Origin: DATEDA01 sp963789885
Lineage (GTDB): Bacteria > Pseudomonadota > Gammaproteobacteria > Burkholderiales > SG8-39
Assembly: GCA_963789885.1 (NCBI GenBank)
Contig: CAWBNB010000004.1
Span: 1 to 64,000, forward strand
Reading direction: 5' to 3'
Length of the DNA: 64,000 nt
Positions 34,155-43,683 of the stretch are shown in pieces. A program made the position numbers and the translations under genes. The notes beneath the pieces are model-generated. The model had not been told where the DNA came from, did no database searches, and was given only the letters and a program-made list of their open reading frames with translations. Numbering within the stretch: position 1 is the first letter of the stretch; each line of letters opens with the position of its first letter.

Positions 34155-35869
34155 ACCGGCGGGAATTCCTCGAGATGCTGGCAGCCGGCGTCGCCGCCGG
34201 GCTGTCGCTCGACGCGCCCGCGGCGCTCGCGCAGGCCGACGGCGCGGCGCTCTACCTCGTGCCGCGCTTCGGCAACGTTTCGCTGCTGCACGTCACCGAC
34301 ACCCACGCGCAGCTCGAACCGGTGTTCTTCCGCGAGCCGAGCGTGAACATCGGCGTCGGGGAAGGGGCGGGACGGCCGCCGCATCTCGTCGGCGAGAGCC
34401 TCCTCAAGGCGTTCGGCGTCAAACCCGGCTCGCGCGAGGCGCACGCCCTCACCTATCTCGACTTCGAGCGCGCCGCGCACACCTACGGCCGCGCCGGCGG
34501 CTACGCGCACCTCGCGACGCTGGTGAAGCGCCTCCGCGCCGAGCGGCCCGGCGCGCTGCTCCTCGACGGCGGCGACAGCTGGCAGGGCTCGGGCCTCGCG
34601 CTCTGGTCGAAGGGCGCGGACATGATCGCGGCGCAGCGCACGCTCGGCGTCGACGTGATGACCGCGCACTGGGAGTTCACCTACGGCGCCGACCGGGTGC
34701 GCGAGGCGGTGGCGAAGGAGCTCGGCCGGATCGAATTCGTCGCGCAGAACGTCAAGACCCAGGATTTCGGCGACCCGGTGTTCGCGCCCTGGGTGCTGCA
34801 CGAGATCAACGGTGTGCCGGTGGCCATCGTCGGCCAGGCATTTCCGTACACGCCGATCGCCAACCCGCGCCACTTCGTGCCCGAGTGGACCTTCGGCATC
34901 CAGGAGGAGGCGCTCCAGAAGCACGTCGAGGCCGCGCGCGCGAAGGGCGCGCAGATCGTCGTCCTCCTCTCGCACAACGGCATGGACGTCGACCTCAAGC
35001 TCGCCTCGCGGGTGCGCGGCATCGACGCGGTGCTCGGCGGCCACACGCACGACGCGGTGCCCGAGGCGATCGTGGTCAGGAACCCCGGCGGCAGCACGAT
35101 CGTCACCAGCGGCGGCTCGAACGGGAAGTTTCTCGGCGTGCTCGACCTCGACGTGCGGGAGGGCCGGCTTGCCGACTTCCGCTACCGGCTGCTGCCGGTG
35201 TTCGCGAACCTGCTGCCCGCCGACCCGGGGATGCAGACGCTGATCCGCGAGACCCGTGCGCCGCACGCGGCGAAGCTCGGCGAGAAGCTCGCGGTCACCG
35301 AGGGGCTCCTCTACCGGCGCGGAAATTTCAACGGCACGTTCGATCAGCTGATCCTGGAGGCGATGCTGACGGTGAAGGGCGCCGAGATCGCGTTCTCGCC
35401 CGGGTTCCGCTGGGGCACCACGGTGCTCTCCGGCGAGACGATCACGATGCAGGACGTGCTCGACCAGACCGCCATCACCTATCCGCAGTGCACGCTCAAC
35501 GAGCTGACCGGAGAGGCGATCAAGGCGATCCTGGAAGATGTCTGCGACAACCTCTTCAACCCCGACCCCTACCTGCAGCAGGGCGGCGACATGGTGCGCG
35601 TCGGCGGCCTCACCTTCACGTGCACGCCGGGGGCGAGGATGGGGAGCCGCATCACGGATCTTCGCCATCGCGGCCAGCCGCTCGACGACGGGCGACGGTA
35701 CAAGGTCGCGGGGTGGGCGTCGGTGCAGGAGCACCCCGTGGGCGAGCCGGTCTGGGAGGTCGTCGCGACCTATCTCCGCGATCGCAGGGTGATCCCGCCG
35801 CAGCGCCTGAACGTCCCGCGGCTCGAGGGGGTCGGCGGGAATCCCGGGCTCGGCTCCGGCGTGCGCTGA
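34151..35869 (+). CDS. soxB: Thiosulfohydrolase SoxB
   Basis: A 572-residue dimanganese hydrolase that releases sulfate from thiosulfate-charged SoxYZ. A Tat-type leader (NRREFLEMLAAGVAAGLSL) is followed by the metallophosphatase motifs HVTDTHAQLEP, DGGDSWQGSGLALW, LLSHNGMDVD and GGHTHDAVPE, then the C-terminal 5'-nucleotidase-like domain (~370-560). The GTG start overlaps the upstream methyltransferase stop. soxCD does not follow, a pattern associated with sulfur deposition and onward oxidation by another route. Confidence 0.95.
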   Translation: MNRREFLEMLAAGVAAGLSLDAPAALAQADGAALYLVPRFGNVSLLHVTDTHAQLEPVFFREPSVNIGVGEGAGRPPHLVGESLLKAFGVKPGSREAHALTYLDFERAAHTYGRAGGYAHLATLVKRLRAERPGALLLDGGDSWQGSGLALWSKGADMIAAQRTLGVDVMTAHWEFTYGADRVREAVAKELGRIEFVAQNVKTQDFGDPVFAPWVLHEINGVPVAIVGQAFPYTPIANPRHFVPEWTFGIQEEALQKHVEAARAKGAQIVVLLSHNGMDVDLKLASRVRGIDAVLGGHTHDAVPEAIVVRNPGGSTIVTSGGSNGKFLGVLDLDVREGRLADFRYRLLPVFANLLPADPGMQTLIRETRAPHAAKLGEKLAVTEGLLYRRGNFNGTFDQLILEAMLTVKGAEIAFSPGFRWGTTVLSGETITMQDVLDQTAITYPQCTLNELTGEAIKAILEDVCDNLFNPDPYLQQGGDMVRVGGLTFTCTPGARMGSRITDLRHRGQPLDDGRRYKVAGWASVQEHPVGEPVWEVVATYLRDRRVIPPQRLNVPRLEGVGGNPGLGSGVR

Positions 35870-36097
35870 GGCGCGCGGGTCCGCGTCAGCCCGGCTTGCG
35901 CGCCAGTCGCGCTCGTCGGCGCGCCCGCAGCCGGCGTCCGGTCTCGCGACCGGGACTCGTCGTCGAGCAGGGATATTCCTCGGGATCGCGCGCAAATTGC
36001 GCGCGTGATGCGCGCGCGAGGCCTTACCATACCGGGCACCGCGTCACCGTGGAAGAATCCCGCAACGCGATGCGCGCGCGCGTCGCGATCGACCGCC
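35870..36097. other. Gap between soxB and the glycosylation island
   Basis: 228 nt without a gene. It holds alternating CG-rich runs (GCGCGCGAGG, ATGCGCGCGCGCG) and no clear terminator or promoter. It marks the end of the sox region. Confidence 0.4.
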
Positions 36098-37825
36098 ATG
36101 CTGCGTCGCCTGCTCACCGGTCATCAGAGGAGCGCCTCGGCCGCGGAGGCGCTGATCGGCCGTGGTAGCGCCCTCCACCAGGCCGGCGATCTCGCCGCCG
36201 CCGAGGCGTGCCTGCGCGAGGCGATCGCCGCGGCGCCCGACTCGGGGCCGGCGCACGTGCAGCTCGGGGTCGTCGTCGCCACGCTCGGGCGGCTCGACGA
36301 CGCGGCGGCACTCTTCGCCCGCGCCGTCGCGCTCGATCCCGACGACCCGTACGCGCACATGAATCTGGCGAACGTGCATCGCCGGCTCGCGCAGCCCGAC
36401 GCGGCACTCGAACATTACCGCGCGGCGGTCCGGCTCAAGCCCGATCTGCCGGTCGCCTGGTCCAACATGCTGCGGCCGCTGCTCGACGCCTGCGATTGGG
36501 CGGGGGCAGCGCGCGCGCTCGACAGCCTCCTCGAGCGGCGCCACCAGGGCGCGGCGGACTGGGCGCGATACATCGCGCCGATGGATTCCATCCTCGCGCC
36601 TGTCCCGTCCGAGGCGTGCCGGGAGATCGCCGAGTTTCACGCCGGCCGGTTGGACCCGGCCGCACCGGTCCTCTGGCGTCGCCGGACCGCGTCGCGCGAG
36701 CGGCTCCGCATCGGGTACCTCTCGCGCGATTTCCGGAATCACGCGGTGGGGCAGCTCGCGCGCGCGTTCCTCCGCGCGCACGATCGGTCGCAAGTCGAGG
36801 TCCTCGCGTACTCCTACGGCCGGGACGACGACAGCCGGTACCGGCACGAGGTCGCCGCCGCGGCCGATCGCTTCATCGACGTCCGCGACGAGCATCCGGA
36901 CGCCACCGCGCGCCGGATCGCCGACGACGAGATCGACATCCTCGTCGACCTCGGCGGCTACACGACCGATCACCGGCTCGCCGTCCTCGCCCGGCGGCCG
37001 GCGCCCGTCCAGGTCCACTACCTCGGGTACCCCGCAACGCTCGGTGCGCCCTTCGTCGACTACTTCATCACCGACCACGTGGCCTCGCCGCCGGGCCAGG
37101 ACGCGCTCTTCACCGAGCACCTGGTCAGGATGCCGGCGTGCTTCATGGTGAGCGACCCCGATCAGCCGCTCGCCACCACGGCGCCGTCGCGCGCGGCCCT
37201 CGGCCTCCCCGCGGGCGGCGTCATCTTCTGCGCGTTCCACCAGACCGCCAAGATCACCGCGGGCGTGTTCGCAGCCTGGGCCGAGATCCTTCGGGTGGTG
37301 CCCGGGAGTGTCCTCTGGCTGCGCGCCGTCAGCGACCCGGCGCGGCGCAATCTCACCGCCGCCGCGCTCGCGTCGGACGTGGCGCCGGAACGGCTCGTCT
37401 TTGCGCCGAACCTCGTCGACAAGCGCGCGCACGTGTCGCGCATGCTCGCGGCCGATCTCTTCCTCGACACCTTCGACCGCTACAACGGGCATTCGACGGT
37501 GAACGAAGCGCTGTGGGCGGGGCTGCCGGTGGTGACGATCGCGGGCGAGACGTTTGCGGCGCGCGTTGCCGCAAGCCTGGCCGCCGCGGCCGGCGTGCCC
37601 GAGCTCGCCGCCGCCGACCGGGCACGGTACGTCGCGACCGCGGTCCGGCTCGCGGGGGATCCGGCCGCGCGCGGCGCGCTGCAGCGGAAGCTCATCGCGG
37701 CCCGGGTCACCGCGCCGCTGTTCGACAACGAGCGCCTCGTACGCGCCCTGGAGCGCGCCTACCGGGAGATGTGGTCGCTGCACGCAGCCGGCGAGCGGCC
37801 GCGGGCGTTCTCGGTTTCCGACTGA
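36098..37825 (+). CDS. SPINDLY/OGT-like TPR glycosyltransferase 1
   Basis: A 575-residue GT41-type protein. Three to four tetratricopeptide repeats (~15-130) precede an OGT catalytic region (~215-560) with IGYLSRDFRNHAVGQL (the N-terminal His), EIDILVDLGGYTTDHR, PVQVHYLGYPATLGAPFVDYFITD and AFHQTAKITAGVFAAW. The nucleotide-site segment is ADLFLDTFDRYNGHSTVNEALWAGLPVVT, which diverges from the usual YNAHTTASDALW in its two paralogues. The family attaches a sugar (GlcNAc, fucose or other) to Ser/Thr. It starts a plus-strand run of three glycosyltransferases. Donor and acceptor unknown. ATG 36098 was chosen over upstream codons in low-complexity sequence. Confidence 0.87.
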   Translation: MLRRLLTGHQRSASAAEALIGRGSALHQAGDLAAAEACLREAIAAAPDSGPAHVQLGVVVATLGRLDDAAALFARAVALDPDDPYAHMNLANVHRRLAQPDAALEHYRAAVRLKPDLPVAWSNMLRPLLDACDWAGAARALDSLLERRHQGAADWARYIAPMDSILAPVPSEACREIAEFHAGRLDPAAPVLWRRRTASRERLRIGYLSRDFRNHAVGQLARAFLRAHDRSQVEVLAYSYGRDDDSRYRHEVAAAADRFIDVRDEHPDATARRIADDEIDILVDLGGYTTDHRLAVLARRPAPVQVHYLGYPATLGAPFVDYFITDHVASPPGQDALFTEHLVRMPACFMVSDPDQPLATTAPSRAALGLPAGGVIFCAFHQTAKITAGVFAAWAEILRVVPGSVLWLRAVSDPARRNLTAAALASDVAPERLVFAPNLVDKRAHVSRMLAADLFLDTFDRYNGHSTVNEALWAGLPVVTIAGETFAARVAASLAAAAGVPELAAADRARYVATAVRLAGDPAARGALQRKLIAARVTAPLFDNERLVRALERAYREMWSLHAAGERPRAFSVSD

Positions 37826-37852
37826 CGCACGCCCGCGGCGCTGCCGGCAACG

Positions 37853-39361
37853 ATGGTGTTACGTCGCCTCATCCGGAGCCTGACGCCCAGGCCGCGCCCG
37901 GCTGAGCGCGAGGACGCCGGCCGCCGGGCGCTCGCGTTGTTCGAGGCGGGCGACCTCGACGGCGCCGAGTCCGCCGCGCTCGGCGCGCTCCGCACCGAAC
38001 CCGGGGCAGCCCTTGCCCATCTCGCGCTCGGACGCATCGCGCTCGCCCGCGGCGCGCCCGAGCGGGCGCGCGAATCCCTGGAGCGCGCGCTTGCCGCGGC
38101 GCCGGAGCTCGACGCCGCGCGCGCGCAGCTCGCGGCGATCGCCCTCCGCGCGGGGCGCCACGACGAGGCGATCCGCCAATACCGTGCCGCGCTCGAACGC
38201 AACGCGCGATCGCCCGAGCTTCTCCACGCGCTCGGCTCTGCTCTCATCGAAGCGGGTGACTTCGACGAAGCCGCGCAGGTGCTCGCCCGTGCGCTCGCGC
38301 TCGCGCCCGGCCTCGGCGCCGCGCGGGAGAACCTCAGCCGCGCGCTCTTCAACGCGCGGCGGTTCGCGGAGGCGGAAGAGGTCGAACGCGAGCTGCTGCG
38401 GGACGACGCGGACGCGATCCGGCTCCACCTGCGGCTCGCCCACGCGCTGCTGAGCCAGGGCCGGCTCGACGAGGGATGGGCGGAGTACGAGTGGCGGCTG
38501 AAGCAGCCCGGCTTCACCTGGGGCGTGCGGGATCTGCCGCGGTGGGACGGTGCCGCGCCGGCGGGCCGGACGATCCTCGTGGTGTCGGAGCAGGGACTTG
38601 GCGACGCGATCCTCTTCGCGCGCTTCGTGCCGGAGCTCGCGCGCCGCGGGGCGCGGGTGCGCCTGCTGTGCCGGCCGCCCCTGGAACGCCTCTTCCAGTC
38701 GAGCTTCGCCGCGGAGGGCATCCAGGTTACCGCGGATGCGACCGCGGACGTCGCGGACGTGGACGCGTCCATCCACCTCCTCAGCCTGCCGCGCGCGCTC
38801 GGGCTCGGCGCCGCGGCCGTCGAAGCGCGTACGCGTTATCTCAGGGTTGAATCGCCCCTCGCCGAGCAGTGGCGACAGCGCGTAACGGCGGAACCCGGCC
38901 TCAAGGTCGGCCTCGCCTGGGCGGGGAATCCGGCGCGCTCCGGCGACGAGTCGCGATCGCTCTCGCCGGAGGTGCTCGCCCCGCTCGGCCGCGCTACCGA
39001 AGGCGTCAGCTGGTTCTCGCTCCAGGCGAACGTCGACCCGTCGGCGCCACGACCGTTCGCGATGACGGACTGGATGGCGTCGGCGGCCGATTTTGCGGAC
39101 ACCGCTGCGCTCATCGGCGCCCTGGATCTCGTGATCTCGGTCGACACGTCGGTCGCCCACGCCGCAGCGGCCATCGGCACGCCGCTGTGGCTGCTCGCCC
39201 CGCACAACGTCTGCTGGCGCTGGGAGATGGCCGGCGCCGAGAGCCCCTGGTATCCGGGAGTGCGGTCCTTCCGGGCGGCGCGGCCGCAGGGCTGGGCGCC
39301 GGTGATCGAGGCTGTAGGGGCGGCCCTCCGGCAAGCGGCGTTGGAGGCGAAGCCCCGCTAG
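37853..39361 (+). CDS. TPR protein with GT9-like glycosyltransferase domain
   Basis: A 502-residue protein. About five tetratricopeptide repeats (~20-190) precede EGWAEYEWRLKQPGF, a linker typical of this family. The C-terminal GT9/heptosyltransferase-like domain has VVSEQGLGDAILFARFVPEL, KVGLAWAGNP and VISVDTSVAHAAAAIGTPLWLL, ending in SPWYPGVRSFR. Such TPR-GT proteins often accompany SPINDLY-type enzymes in surface-glycosylation clusters. It follows SPINDLY-like gene 1 by 27 nt. Donor sugar unknown. Confidence 0.82.
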   Translation: MVLRRLIRSLTPRPRPAEREDAGRRALALFEAGDLDGAESAALGALRTEPGAALAHLALGRIALARGAPERARESLERALAAAPELDAARAQLAAIALRAGRHDEAIRQYRAALERNARSPELLHALGSALIEAGDFDEAAQVLARALALAPGLGAARENLSRALFNARRFAEAEEVERELLRDDADAIRLHLRLAHALLSQGRLDEGWAEYEWRLKQPGFTWGVRDLPRWDGAAPAGRTILVVSEQGLGDAILFARFVPELARRGARVRLLCRPPLERLFQSSFAAEGIQVTADATADVADVDASIHLLSLPRALGLGAAAVEARTRYLRVESPLAEQWRQRVTAEPGLKVGLAWAGNPARSGDESRSLSPEVLAPLGRATEGVSWFSLQANVDPSAPRPFAMTDWMASAADFADTAALIGALDLVISVDTSVAHAAAAIGTPLWLLAPHNVCWRWEMAGAESPWYPGVRSFRAARPQGWAPVIEAVGAALRQAALEAKPR

Positions 39362-39446
39362 CGAGGTGTGCGGTCCGCCCGGCGGACGCTGCATCAACGT
39401 CTGGCGCGGGTCGGGCGCAGAGTGTAGGGTCAGCCTCGGCCGACCG

Positions 39447-41012
39447 ATGACCGATCAAGCGATGACCGCTCCCGCCGACGCGCTCCGCAAGGCGATGCAG
39501 CTGAACGACGCCGGCGACGCGCCGGCCGCCGAGCAGATCCTCGCCGCGCACCTGCGCGCGGCGCCGCGCGACGCCGATGCGCGAATCGCGCACGCGGTCG
39601 TGCTGCAGCGTCTCGGCCGCGCGCCGGAAGCCATCGCCGCCTACCGACAGGCGCTCGAGATCCGTCCGGACGACCCGATCGCCCAGGTCAACCTCGGCGG
39701 GGTGCTGCGCGAGCTCGGCGAGTTCGACGCCGCCGAGGAAGTGCTGCGCGCGGCGGTCGCCGAGCGGCCGGAGTTCGTGCCGGCGCTCGCGAATCTCGGC
39801 CTGGTGCTGTGCGACCTCGATCGTCCGGCGGACGCGACCGTGCCGCTCGAGAAAGCGACCACCGTGAGCCCGCAGACGGCGGAGGTCCATTTCGCGCTCG
39901 CCGGCGCGTACTCGGCGCTGTACCGGCTCGACGAAGCCAAGGCGAGCTATCGACGCGCGCTCGCGCTCCGGCCGGAGTTCGTCTTCACGCGCTGGAACCT
40001 CTCGCACCTCGAGCTCCTCACCGAGTCCTTCGACGAGGGGTGGAAGCTCTTCGATTCGCGCTGGGAGATCGAGCCGCTCGCCTCGCGCCGCTGGTCGGGC
40101 GCGCAGCCGCAATGGCTCGGCCAGGATCTGCGGGGCAAGACGCTGTACGTCTTCTCCGAGCAGGGTTTCGGCGACACGCTCCAGTTCGTGCGCTACGTCC
40201 CGCTCGCGATCCGGCAGGGCGCCAGGGTGATCCTGCGCGTGCAGCCCGAACTCGTGCGGCTCGTGGCGACGCTCGATGGCGTGACCGACGTCGGACCGGT
40301 CGGCGGGGCGCCGCCCGGCTCGTCACCACCTGCGTGCGACTTCTATTGTCCGATCATGAGCCTGCCGCGGGCGTTCGGCACGAAGCTCGCCACGATCCCG
40401 GCCGCGGTGCCGTATTTCGCCGCCGACCGCGATGCGGTCGCGGCGTGGCAGCGGCGGCTCGGCGATCGCGGTCCGCTCCGCGTCGGGCTCGTGTGGTCGA
40501 GCGGCATCCGCCACTACGAGCGGAGCATCTTCTATGCGGGCGTCGCCAAGAGCATGACACTCGCGCAGCTCGCGCCCCTCGCCCGCGTCCGCGACGTCGT
40601 CTTCTACAGCCTCCAGAAGGGCGAGCCGGCGCGCGAGGCGGCCCGCCCGCCGTCGGGGATGCGGCTCGTCGACCTCGCGGGGGAGCTCCGCGATTTCGCG
40701 GACACTGCGGCGCTGATGGAGGCGCTCGACCTGGTGATCGCCGTCGACACTGCCGCAGTGCACGTGGCCGGCGCGCTCGGCAGACCGGTCTGGAACTTCG
40801 TGAAGTATCACGCGTGCTGGCGCTGGCTGCGCGGCCGGACCGATTCGCCGTGGTACCCGACGATGCGCCTCTTCCGTCAGCCAGAGCCCGGCGACTGGAC
40901 GAGCGCCGTCGAGGACGCCGCCGAGGCGCTGCAGGCGTTCGCCGCCGAGCGCCGCACCGCAGGCGGCGTCGAGCGCCCGGGGCTCGTAGCGCGCCTGCTC
41001 GGACGTCGCTGA
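39447..41012 (+). CDS. TPR protein with GT9-like glycosyltransferase domain
   Basis: A 521-residue paralogue of the preceding gene. TPRs (~10-200) include AIAAYRQALEIRPDDPIAQVNLGGVLRELGEF. The GT9-like domain has VFSEQGFGDTLQFVRYVPL, FYCPIMSLPRAFGT, VGLVWSSGIRHYER and VIAVDTAAVHVAGALGRPVWN, ending SPWYPTMRLFR. ATG 39447 is followed by a second in-frame ATG at 39462. It ends facing the pilin-1 gene across a terminator. Likely part of the same transcription unit as the two upstream glycosyltransferases. Confidence 0.82.
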   Translation: MTDQAMTAPADALRKAMQLNDAGDAPAAEQILAAHLRAAPRDADARIAHAVVLQRLGRAPEAIAAYRQALEIRPDDPIAQVNLGGVLRELGEFDAAEEVLRAAVAERPEFVPALANLGLVLCDLDRPADATVPLEKATTVSPQTAEVHFALAGAYSALYRLDEAKASYRRALALRPEFVFTRWNLSHLELLTESFDEGWKLFDSRWEIEPLASRRWSGAQPQWLGQDLRGKTLYVFSEQGFGDTLQFVRYVPLAIRQGARVILRVQPELVRLVATLDGVTDVGPVGGAPPGSSPPACDFYCPIMSLPRAFGTKLATIPAAVPYFAADRDAVAAWQRRLGDRGPLRVGLVWSSGIRHYERSIFYAGVAKSMTLAQLAPLARVRDVVFYSLQKGEPAREAARPPSGMRLVDLAGELRDFADTAALMEALDLVIAVDTAAVHVAGALGRPVWNFVKYHACWRWLRGRTDSPWYPTMRLFRQPEPGDWTSAVEDAAEALQAFAAERRTAGGVERPGLVARLLGRR

Positions 41013-41061
41013 ACCACGCCCACGCGCCTTCAGGCGTTGCCTGGGGCTACCGAGAAAAGGA

Positions 41062-41087
41062 AAAGGCCACCCTCGCGGGTGGCCTTT
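41062..41087 (-). terminator. Intrinsic terminator of pilin gene 1
   Basis: AAAGGCCACCC-TCGC-GGGTGGCCTTT is an 11-bp stem with a tetraloop. On the minus strand it is followed by TCCTTTTCTC, a U-rich tail. It lies 52 nt after the pilin-1 stop and may also limit convergent transcription from the plus-strand glycosyltransferases. Confidence 0.8.
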
Positions 41088-41139
41088 CGGTAGTGCAGGA
41101 GACCGCGACGGAAGCCGTGGCTCCCGTCGCATCGCTCCC

Positions 41140-41556
41140 TTAGTCGGTCCGGCAGCTCGACGGCGAGTACTTCACCGGCGCCACTTCGCACGACCAGATC
41201 ACCGTGTTCGCGGTGGTGTTCCACGACGGCGTCAGCGTCATGCTGATGCCCGAGGTCCCCATCGAGCTGTCCGAGCCGGCGATCGTGATCAGGCCGTCGG
41301 CGCTGACCGCCGCGGCGCTGATCTTGCCGCCGGTGCCGATCACCATGCCCGAGCCCGCGCCGGCAAGCGTGTTCAGCCCCTGCGCGCCTTCGGTGACCGA
41401 CGTACGCGCCGCGCTGGCCGCGAGGATCAGTTCCGAGGTGCGCGCGCGGATCGTGTAGTCCTGGTACGCGGGCAGCGCGACCGCCGCCAGGATCCCGATG
41501 ATCGCCACGACGATCATCAGTTCGATCAGCGTAAAGCCCTTCTGGATAGACTTCAT
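41140..41556 (-). CDS. pilA: Type IV major-type pilin 1
   Basis: A 138-residue type IVa pilin. The short leader MKSIQKG is cleaved before FTLIELMIVVAIIGILAAVALPAYQDY, with Glu5 and the hydrophobic assembly helix. The C-terminus has a disulfide loop between Cys in WSCEVAPVKYSPSSC. The globular part is rich in Ser and Thr (SDSSMGTSG, TPSWNTTANT), possible O-glycosylation sites. AAGGAA precedes the ATG and a sigma-54-like promoter lies 47 nt upstream. It is ~96% identical to pilin 2 at 43796. It may be pilA or a variant or silent copy. Confidence 0.93.
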   Translation of the reverse strand: MKSIQKGFTLIELMIVVAIIGILAAVALPAYQDYTIRARTSELILAASAARTSVTEGAQGLNTLAGAGSGMVIGTGGKISAAAVSADGLITIAGSDSSMGTSGISMTLTPSWNTTANTVIWSCEVAPVKYSPSSCRTD

Positions 41557-41602
41557 TCCGATTCCTTCCCGTTAATGGTTGGCGAGATGCCGTAGGGTAA
41601 CG

Positions 41603-41618
41603 AGCACCTTCCGTGCCA
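41603..41618 (-). promoter_or_regulatory. Sigma-54-like promoter of pilin gene 1
   Basis: On the minus strand TGGCACGGAAGGTGCT gives GG-N10-GC with nearly full match to the -24/-12 consensus (TGGCACG-N4-TTGC). The transcription start would be ~35 nt before the ATG. The same core, GGCACGGAAGGTGCT, recurs before pilin 2. Confidence 0.75.
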
Positions 41619-41749
41619 CCCGTCTGACGGGCCGGATGGCCGGATATCCGCGGAATAGGTCACGAATTTCGTGCCCGCCTTGAGCCGCGGGTGACGGCCG
41701 GCGTCAGCCGGCTTGGCCCGAGAAACCCTCGACTCCGGGCAAAATTGAC

Positions 41750-41937
41750 CAGTGTCCGCTGCCGGTCGCCGGGGAGACCGTGACGCGCGCCGCATCATCC
41801 ATCGCCGGCAGGACCGACGCCCGGAGCGCCGCCCGCGATCGACAAAGTCACAGTGTCGCTGCCGCTCCTGGGGAGGTTGTGACGGCACGCGTCATCCGTT
41901 GCCGGGGGACCGACGCTCGGCGCGGCCGCCAGCGGCG
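41750..41937. repeat. Imperfect ~101-bp tandem repeat upstream of pilin gene 1
   Basis: Unit 1 (41750-41850) starts CAGTGTCCGCTGCCG and contains GGGGAG, TCATCC and GGACCGACGC. Unit 2 (41851-~41937) repeats the same order with substitutions and small gaps. It fills the gap between the end of SPINDLY-like gene 2 and the pilin-1 promoter, where enhancer sites for a sigma-54 activator would lie. The remainder of 41557-41749 holds only the promoter. Confidence 0.55.
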
Positions 41938-41942
41938 GCGGG

Positions 41943-43658
41943 CTATGCGACTGCAAACGCGGCCGGCGACGATCCCGCCGAGCGACGCGCCGCCATCGTC
42001 TCGAACGCCTGCTCCAGGTGCCGCGTGAACGCTGCGGTGTCGAACAGCGGCATCGTCGTCCGGTTCGCATCGAGTCGCGCGCGGAGTGCCTGCAGCCGGT
42101 TGCGATCCCGGGCGAGCTCGACCGCCGTCCGCTCGTACGCCGCGAGCGTCGGCACCGCGAGTTCCGGGAGCCCGATCGCTCCAAGCAGGCTTGCCGCGAC
42201 CCGTCCGGCGAAGCTCGGCCCCGGCCAGGTGAGAACCGGCAGTCCCATCCACAGGGCGTCGCTCGCGGTCGTGTGGGCGCTGCACAGGTGGGTGTCGAGG
42301 AAGAGGTCCGCCAGACGATGCCGGGCCAGGTGCGCCGCCTTCCCGACCACGCTCGCGAACACCAGGCGCGCCGGGTCGACACCGCCGGCAGCGGCTGCGG
42401 CGCGCAGGTTCGCCTGCGCCCGCGGATGCGCAGCGAGGATCCAGAGCACCGAGCCCGGCGTCGCGGCGAGGATGCGCATCCAGGCGGCGACGATCGGGCG
42501 ATCGAGCTTGCGCGTCTGGTTGAAGCTGCAGAAGACGAACGCGCCCTCGGGCAGGCCGCAGGCGGCGCGCGTCGGGGGCTCGTCCGCCCGTTGCCGATCG
42601 TCGTTGACCTGATAGCTTCCCGGCATCCACACCACCGCCTCGCTGAACCAGCGGAAGTCCTCCTCGGGGATCACGGTCCGGTCGGCCACGATGTAGTCGA
42701 TGAAAGGTGCCTGCACCGAGCCGGGGTAGCCGAGGAAGCCCACCTGGAGCGGTGCCGGACGGTGGGCGAAGATCGCCGGGCGGCTGTCCCGGGTGTAGCT
42801 CATCAGGTCGACGAGAATGTCGATGCCGTCCTGCGCGATCCGCTGCGCCGCCGCGCCGGCGTCGAGCGCCCGCACGTCGACGAACCGGTCGAACGCGCCG
42901 GCGACCCGCCGCCGCTGGTCGGTGCCGTCGTCGACCCCGAACGAATAGCCGGTGATTTCGAACCGCGTCCGATCGTGCCGCTCGAAGAGCCCGGCAGCGA
43001 GATGCGTCGTCGCGTGGTTGCGAAAGTCGGCAGACACGTAGCCGATCCGCAGCCGCTCGCGGCGCGGCGCCGGCGGCGGAGCGCCGGTTGCCTGGACGCG
43101 TGCAGTGATCCGCCGCCCGAACTGAGCCGCAACCTCGCGCCTCAGCTCGGGCGCGATCGGCATGAACAGCGTGTCGAACGGGAATGCCCGCTGCGTCCAC
43201 ACTTCGGCCGGCTCGCGCTGCGCGTGCGCGACGAGGTCGGCCACCGCGCGCTCGGCGGCGTCCCAATCGCAGATCGCGGTGACCTGACCGTAGAGATAGG
43301 CTTCGATCCCGGCGAGGTCGGGCGCGAGCCGCATGGCCTCGCGCAGGTGCGCGATCGCCTCGATCGGATCCTGGTTCGCGTACGCGAGCGTGCGGCCGAG
43401 CTCCAGCTGGTAGCCGGCGTTGCGCGGCTCGCGCTCGACCGCGAGCTGCAGCGCCTGCACCGCTTCGTCCAGCTTGCCCTGCCTGACGAGGACCGACCCG
43501 AGCCCGTGATAGAGGTCTGCGCTGTCGCGGCCGGACGCGATCGCGCGGCGGAAACCCGCCTCCGCGTCGTGGAGGTCGCCGCGCTGCCAGGCCGCGAAGG
43601 CGCCGTCGCGATCTTCGACCCGGGTTCCGAGCAACGAGCGCAGGACCTTCGCAAGCAT
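41943..43658 (-). CDS. SPINDLY/OGT-like TPR glycosyltransferase 2
   Basis: A 571-residue GT41-type protein located between the two pilin genes. TPRs (~20-140) include GLGSVLVRQGKLDEAVQALQLAV. The catalytic region has LRIGYVSADFRNHATTHL (conserved His), GIDILVDLMSYTRDSRPAIFAHRPAPLQVGFLGYPG and NQTRKLDRPIVAAW. It also has the full motif HLARHRLADLFLDTHLCSAHTTASDALWMGLPVLT. ATG 43658 is preferred to a TTG at 43667; neither has a clear ribosome site. Its position between two pilins suggests it glycosylates them (inference), though the family also modifies flagellin and other proteins. Confidence 0.88.
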   Translation of the reverse strand: MLAKVLRSLLGTRVEDRDGAFAAWQRGDLHDAEAGFRRAIASGRDSADLYHGLGSVLVRQGKLDEAVQALQLAVEREPRNAGYQLELGRTLAYANQDPIEAIAHLREAMRLAPDLAGIEAYLYGQVTAICDWDAAERAVADLVAHAQREPAEVWTQRAFPFDTLFMPIAPELRREVAAQFGRRITARVQATGAPPPAPRRERLRIGYVSADFRNHATTHLAAGLFERHDRTRFEITGYSFGVDDGTDQRRRVAGAFDRFVDVRALDAGAAAQRIAQDGIDILVDLMSYTRDSRPAIFAHRPAPLQVGFLGYPGSVQAPFIDYIVADRTVIPEEDFRWFSEAVVWMPGSYQVNDDRQRADEPPTRAACGLPEGAFVFCSFNQTRKLDRPIVAAWMRILAATPGSVLWILAAHPRAQANLRAAAAAGGVDPARLVFASVVGKAAHLARHRLADLFLDTHLCSAHTTASDALWMGLPVLTWPGPSFAGRVAASLLGAIGLPELAVPTLAAYERTAVELARDRNRLQALRARLDANRTTMPLFDTAAFTRHLEQAFETMAARRSAGSSPAAFAVA

Positions 43659-43683
43659 CGGCCGCAATCAGCCGTGGACGGCG

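Noticed and set aside
32492..35869. Single 1125-residue glycosyltransferase-SoxB fusion
   Set aside because: The middle ~200 codons are out of frame with a real methyltransferase gene and have arginine-rich shadow composition; SoxB has its own GTG start and Tat signal at 34151.
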